From JBFEYJ01 sp041562215 (GTDB lineage Bacteria; Pseudomonadota; Gammaproteobacteria; Thiohalomonadales; Thiohalomonadaceae), in the NCBI GenBank assembly GCA_041562215.1, contig JBFEYJ010000102.1:1-9911 (forward strand): a DNA stretch of 9,911 nt, written 5' to 3'. Under the pieces are notes generated by a model, which was not told where the DNA came from, did no database searches, and saw nothing but the letters and a program-made list of their open reading frames with translations. Below are positions 7,100 through 9,911 of the stretch, piece by piece. The translations under genes were made by a program, and so were the position numbers. Numbering within the stretch: the first letter of the stretch is position 1; each line of letters opens with the position of its first letter.

Positions 7100-8011
7100 T
7101 TATACCGCCGCAAGAGGCTGGACGTAGGAGATGGGTGCATTCTTGGGATCCTCGAAGGTCACCAGCTCCCACGCATCCTCATTGGCTAAAAGCGCGCGCA
7201 ACAATCGATTGTTCAGGCCGTGGCCCGATTTGTAACCACTAAAGGCGCCAATTAGACTGTGCCCAAGCAAGTACAGGTCACCGATGGCATCCAGCACCTT
7301 GTGTTTGACAAACTCGTCATCATATCGCAATCCATCCTCATTCAGGATACGAAAATCATCGACGACGATGGCGTTATCAAGACTCCCGCCGAGCGCGAGA
7401 TTGTTCGCCTGTAAGACCTCCAACTGGCTCATGAAGCCGAAGGTACGTGCACGACTCACTTCCTTGACAAAGGAGGTCGTGGAAAAGTCCATCTCGGAGA
7501 TCTGGCTGCGCCCTTTGAAGACAGGGTGATCAAAATCAATTGAAAGTGAAACCTTGAAACCGTTGAACGGCTCGAACTTGACCCACTTATCATCTTCCTC
7601 GACCAGCACGGCATTCTTGATTCGGATAAAACGCTTGGGTGCTTCCTGCTCAATGATACCGGCAGACTGAATCAAAAAGACAAACGGACCGGCACTGCCG
7701 TCCATGATTGGAACTTCTGCAGCGCTGAGGTCAACGTAAGCATTATCTATACCCAGCCCGGCGAGGGCTGAGAGCAAGTGCTCCACTGTAGAGATGCGAA
7801 CATCGCCATCAATCAGGGTCGAGGACAGGGTAGTATCACCGACATTTTCGGCTTTGGCCTTAACCTCTACAGGCGGATCCATATCAACGCGTCGAAAAAT
7901 AATTCCCGCATCAACAGGGGCAGGACGGAGGGTCAGATAGACCTTATCCCCGGTATGTAGGCCGACGCCTGTCGCGCGAATTACATTTTTGAGCGTTCTT
8001 TGCCGAATCAT
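7100..8011 (-). CDS. lpxC: UDP-3-O-acyl-N-acetylglucosamine deacetylase LpxC
   Basis: LpxC is the zinc enzyme that removes acetate from UDP-3-O-acyl-GlcNAc, the committed step of lipid A synthesis, in the cytoplasm. With the ATG at 8011 it has 303 residues (E. coli 305) and begins MIRQRTLKNVIRATGVGLHTG as in the family. Active-site residues are in place: Glu77-His78 in TVEHLLSAL, His237 and Asp241 in KHKVLDAIGD (zinc ligands with His78), and His264 in SGHGLNN. A GTG at 8041 would add ten residues (first codons for MLLIQGFTES) and has GAGG four bases upstream; homology favours the ATG, which has AAGGA 12 bases upstream. The end, PLAAV, is nonpolar, loosely like the E. coli tail recognised by protease FtsH; whether FtsH acts here is unknown. 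The gene follows ftsZ on the same strand after 117 bp. Confidence 0.97.
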   Translation of the reverse strand: MIRQRTLKNVIRATGVGLHTGDKVYLTLRPAPVDAGIIFRRVDMDPPVEVKAKAENVGDTTLSSTLIDGDVRISTVEHLLSALAGLGIDNAYVDLSAAEVPIMDGSAGPFVFLIQSAGIIEQEAPKRFIRIKNAVLVEEDDKWVKFEPFNGFKVSLSIDFDHPVFKGRSQISEMDFSTTSFVKEVSRARTFGFMSQLEVLQANNLALGGSLDNAIVVDDFRILNEDGLRYDDEFVKHKVLDAIGDLYLLGHSLIGAFSGYKSGHGLNNRLLRALLANEDAWELVTFEDPKNAPISYVQPLAAV

Positions 8012-8128
8012 AGATTCCGTAAATCCTTGAATAAGTAGCACAATACCTCAGAATTGGACGCAAGATTAACACAAAGCACTTAACCCTGCCTAGTGAACGG
8101 TTTCACAATTGTCACAAAGTGAACCCTG
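8012..8128 (-). promoter_or_regulatory. ftsZ-lpxC intergenic region with clustered GTGA/TCAC repeats
   Basis: Directly after the ftsZ stop lie four short related half-sites: GTGAA (8093-8097), TTCAC (8102-8106), GTCAC (8111-8115) and GTGAA (8119-8123). They can pair as alternative four- to five-base stems, and ACAATTGT (8105-8112) is a perfect palindrome. AACCCTG is also repeated 40 bp apart (8082-8088 and 8122-8128). No T-run follows, so this is not an ordinary terminator. A weak minus-strand promoter pair, TTGCGT-17-TGCTAC, could serve lpxC. The region may hold an operator or promoter for lpxC; nothing identifies a regulator. Confidence 0.4.
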
Positions 8129-9274
8129 TCAATCGGCCTGCTTTCGCAGGAAAGCCGGGATATCGAGATATTCCATATTTTTTTCATCCTTGCCGGACGC
8201 CCCCTCACCCTTAGCCTGATTCCTCAGTACCGTGGGGCGATCATAGTCGACTTCGATCTCCTCAACCGGTGTTTTGTTGATCACCAGCTTGACCGGCTGT
8301 CCGGCGATCTCGGCATGTCCTTGCCCAAGACCGGTAGCGACTACCGTCACTCGAAGTTCATCACTCATTTCCGGATCGATTACCGTTCCCACAACGACGG
8401 TTGCATTCTCGGAGGCGAAGTCCTTGATTGCATTGCCAACCTCTTCAAACTCACCGATAGCCATATCCAGACCTGCCGTAACGTTGACCAGGATGCCGCG
8501 GGCACCGGACAAGTCCACATCTTCCAGTAAGGGGCTGGCAACGGCAGCTTCTGCTGCCTCACGAGCACGATTCTCTCCTTTGGCGACACCGGTACCCATC
8601 ATTGCCATTCCCATTTCCGACATCACCGTGCGTACATCAGCAAAGTCGACATTAATCAGGCCCGGACGGGTGATAAGTTCCGCAATGCCCTGCACCGCTC
8701 CCAGCAACACGTTGTTGGCTGCCTTGAAAGCATCCAGCAGAGTGATCTGTTTGCCCAGCACAGTAAGCAGCTTTTCATTCGGAATGGTAATCAACGAATC
8801 TACGTGTTTCTTCAGCTCACTGATCCCTTCATCAGCCACATCCATGCGCTTCTTACCCTCGAAAGGAAAAGGCTTTGTCACTACGGCTACGGTCAAAATC
8901 CCCATCTCCCTGGCGACCTGTGCGACGATTGGCGCACCTCCGGTGCCAGTACCGCCACCCATGCCTGCGGTAATGAAGACCATGTCGGCACCAGCAAGCG
9001 TCTCCTGGATCCTGTCACGATCTTCCATCGCTGCCTGACGGCCAATGTCGGGATTCGCACCTGCGCCAAGGCCCTTTGTAATATGCGTGCCTATCTGGAT
9101 CACGGTACGGCTCGAAGCCTTATCCAGAGCCTGTGCATCAGTATTGGCGCAAATAAAATCGACCCCCTCGATACTCGCGCACACCATATGCTCCACGGCA
9201 TTACCACCGCCGCCGCCGACCCCGATTACCTTGATGACCGCACTCTGGCTTTTATTGTCCATCAGTTCGAACAT
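8129..9274 (-). CDS. ftsZ: Cell division GTPase FtsZ
   Basis: FtsZ is the bacterial tubulin that polymerises into the midcell division ring. Its 381 residues are close to the E. coli 383. The N-terminus MFELMDNKSQSAVIKVIGVGGGGGNAVEHM matches the family, with the glycine-rich nucleotide loop at about 18-24. The tubulin signature GGGTGTG is at 106-112, and the T7 synergy loop NVDFADVR (208-215) carries the catalytic aspartates Asp210 and Asp213. A variable linker (about 317-366) precedes the conserved C-terminal peptide YLDIPAFLRKQAD, which binds FtsA, ZipA and other partners. The ATG at 9274 is fixed by an excellent Shine-Dalgarno sequence. ftsA ends 58 bp upstream, so the two are probably partly co-transcribed with extra input from a promoter in the gap. 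Nothing is unusual in its core. Confidence 0.99.
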   Translation of the reverse strand: MFELMDNKSQSAVIKVIGVGGGGGNAVEHMVCASIEGVDFICANTDAQALDKASSRTVIQIGTHITKGLGAGANPDIGRQAAMEDRDRIQETLAGADMVFITAGMGGGTGTGGAPIVAQVAREMGILTVAVVTKPFPFEGKKRMDVADEGISELKKHVDSLITIPNEKLLTVLGKQITLLDAFKAANNVLLGAVQGIAELITRPGLINVDFADVRTVMSEMGMAMMGTGVAKGENRAREAAEAAVASPLLEDVDLSGARGILVNVTAGLDMAIGEFEEVGNAIKDFASENATVVVGTVIDPEMSDELRVTVVATGLGQGHAEIAGQPVKLVINKTPVEEIEVDYDRPTVLRNQAKGEGASGKDEKNMEYLDIPAFLRKQAD

Positions 9275-9278
9275 GCCA

Positions 9279-9286
9279 CACCTCCT
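9279..9286 (-). promoter_or_regulatory. Strong ribosome binding site of ftsZ
   Basis: On the minus strand AGGAGGTG ends four bases before the ftsZ ATG, so its AGGAGG core is six bases away. This is the full anti-16S complement and the strongest Shine-Dalgarno sequence in the window, in keeping with the high FtsZ dose that division needs. Confidence 0.9.
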
Positions 9287-9298
9287 CGTTTGACAGGA

Positions 9299-9327
9299 TA
9301 TATACCCGCCGTTTTTTGCTTGGTGAA
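9299..9327 (-). promoter_or_regulatory. Candidate sigma-70 promoter for ftsZ
   Basis: In the ftsA-ftsZ gap the minus strand has TTCACC (9327-9322), 17 bases and TATATA (9304-9299). Each hexamer matches consensus at four of six positions and the spacing is optimal. A start near 9292 would give a leader of about 18 bases that contains the ribosome site. Extra ftsZ promoters are common in gammaproteobacteria, but this site rests on pattern alone. Confidence 0.35.
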
Positions 9328-9332
9328 TAGTG

Positions 9333-9911
9333 TTAAAAATTTCCTTGGAACCAGCTTTTCATGCGCTGAACCACACCCTGTAGAGTCCCTTGGGGATTAA
9401 TCTCGCGTAATCCTCCACCGCGATTTTTCTGTCCAAACAACAGCAGACCGACTCCGGTCGCATAAATGGGATTGCGGACCACATCCGCCAGCCCTGCCAC
9501 ACCTTGCGGCATTCCCAAACGCACCGGCATATGAAATATCTCTTCCGCCAGTTCTACCGCGCCTTCCATCTTTGCCGTGCCCCCGGTCAATACCACGCCG
9601 GCAGCACAGATATCCTCGAACCCGCTTCGCCGTAATTCAGCCTGAACCAGAGTAAAGAGTTCTTCATAGCGTGGTTCAACCACTTCGGCCAGCGTCTGGC
9701 GAGCCAAACGGCGCGCAGGTCGATCACCAACACTCGGGACCTCGATACTCTCGTCAGCATTGGCTAATTGGGTCAGAGCGCAGGCATACTTGATCTTGAT
9801 ATCCTCCGCATATTGGCTTGGAGTGCGCATGGCTACGGCGATGTCATTAGTCACCTGATCCCCGGCAATAGGGATCACCGCGGTATGACGGATCGCCCCT
9901 TCGCTGAAAAC
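9333..9911 (-). CDS. ftsA: Cell division protein FtsA, C-terminal part
   Basis: Only the last 192 codons are in the window; the frame is open through position 9911 and the start lies beyond the edge. FtsA is the actin-like ATPase that ties FtsZ filaments to the inner membrane and recruits later division proteins. Visible here are GAIRHTAVIPIAGDQVTNDI, typical of the central actin fold, the segment EVPSVGDRPAR, the conserved QTLAEVVEPRYEEL, and the nucleotide-binding LTGGTAKMEG. The tail RMKSWFQGNF forms the amphipathic membrane-targeting helix. The first visible residues are VFSEG. It precedes ftsZ on the same strand, the usual dcw order. Confidence 0.97.
   Translation of the reverse strand, partial: VFSEGAIRHTAVIPIAGDQVTNDIAVAMRTPSQYAEDIKIKYACALTQLANADESIEVPSVGDRPARRLARQTLAEVVEPRYEELFTLVQAELRRSGFEDICAAGVVLTGGTAKMEGAVELAEEIFHMPVRLGMPQGVAGLADVVRNPIYATGVGLLLFGQKNRGGGLREINPQGTLQGVVQRMKSWFQGNF

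Noticed and set aside
8274..9038. A 254-codon plus-strand open frame opposite ftsZ
   Set aside because: It lies wholly antisense to an intact, well-conserved ftsZ; its Ser/Thr/Pro/Ala-rich composition is what the complement of this gene gives, and it has no recognisable domain.
1..9911. CRISPR arrays, tRNA or rRNA genes, insertion sequences, attachment sites
   Set aside because: I found no regularly spaced repeats, no cloverleaf or rRNA-like stretch, and no transposase or integrase; the coding frames run as an unbroken housekeeping cluster.

Overview
The window is the distal end of a division and cell-wall (dcw) cluster from a gammaproteobacterium. It runs on the minus strand as ftsA (3' part) - ftsZ - lpxC - [dciA on the plus strand] - M23 peptidase - CapA-family lipoprotein - secA - argJ. 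The placement rests on three things. FtsZ and SecA match the Escherichia coli proteins along their length (SecA has the same 901 residues and the same motif numbering). FtsZ ends in the gammaproteobacterial tail YLDIPAFLRKQAD. The order ftsA-ftsZ-lpxC-DUF721-M23-secA-argJ is the one I recall from Pseudomonas-type genomes. The genus cannot be told from the sequence; nothing looks plasmid-, phage- or transposon-derived.

Layout from the right edge, in the direction of transcription: the last 192 codons of ftsA enter at 9911 and end at 9333. ftsZ follows after 58 bp with a near-perfect Shine-Dalgarno sequence. lpxC follows after a 117-bp gap rich in short inverted repeats. A 170-bp gap separates lpxC from the convergent dciA gene. 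dciA and the M23 peptidase gene are divergent and share a 61-bp AT-rich promoter region. An intrinsic terminator closes the M23 unit, so the CapA-like lipoprotein gene must either have its own promoter or depend on readthrough. secA follows 133 bp later and argJ 32 bp after secA, so these two are probably co-transcribed. At the left edge a short open frame overlapping the end of argJ may be the start of another gene.

Functionally, FtsA and FtsZ build and anchor the division ring, LpxC commits carbon to lipid A, the M23 protein probably cleaves or regulates cleavage of peptidoglycan, SecA drives preprotein export, DciA helps load the replicative helicase, and ArgJ recycles acetyl groups in arginine synthesis. 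All diagnostic catalytic residues I checked are present, so this is mostly a conserved housekeeping region.

The least ordinary parts are the CapA-like lipoprotein placed directly before secA (the position held by secM in enteric bacteria) with a GAPP-containing C-terminus, the repeat-rich ftsZ-lpxC gap, and a glycine instead of the usual alanine at the ArgJ self-cleavage site. No convincing new system was found. No gene-free stretch exceeds 300 bases.
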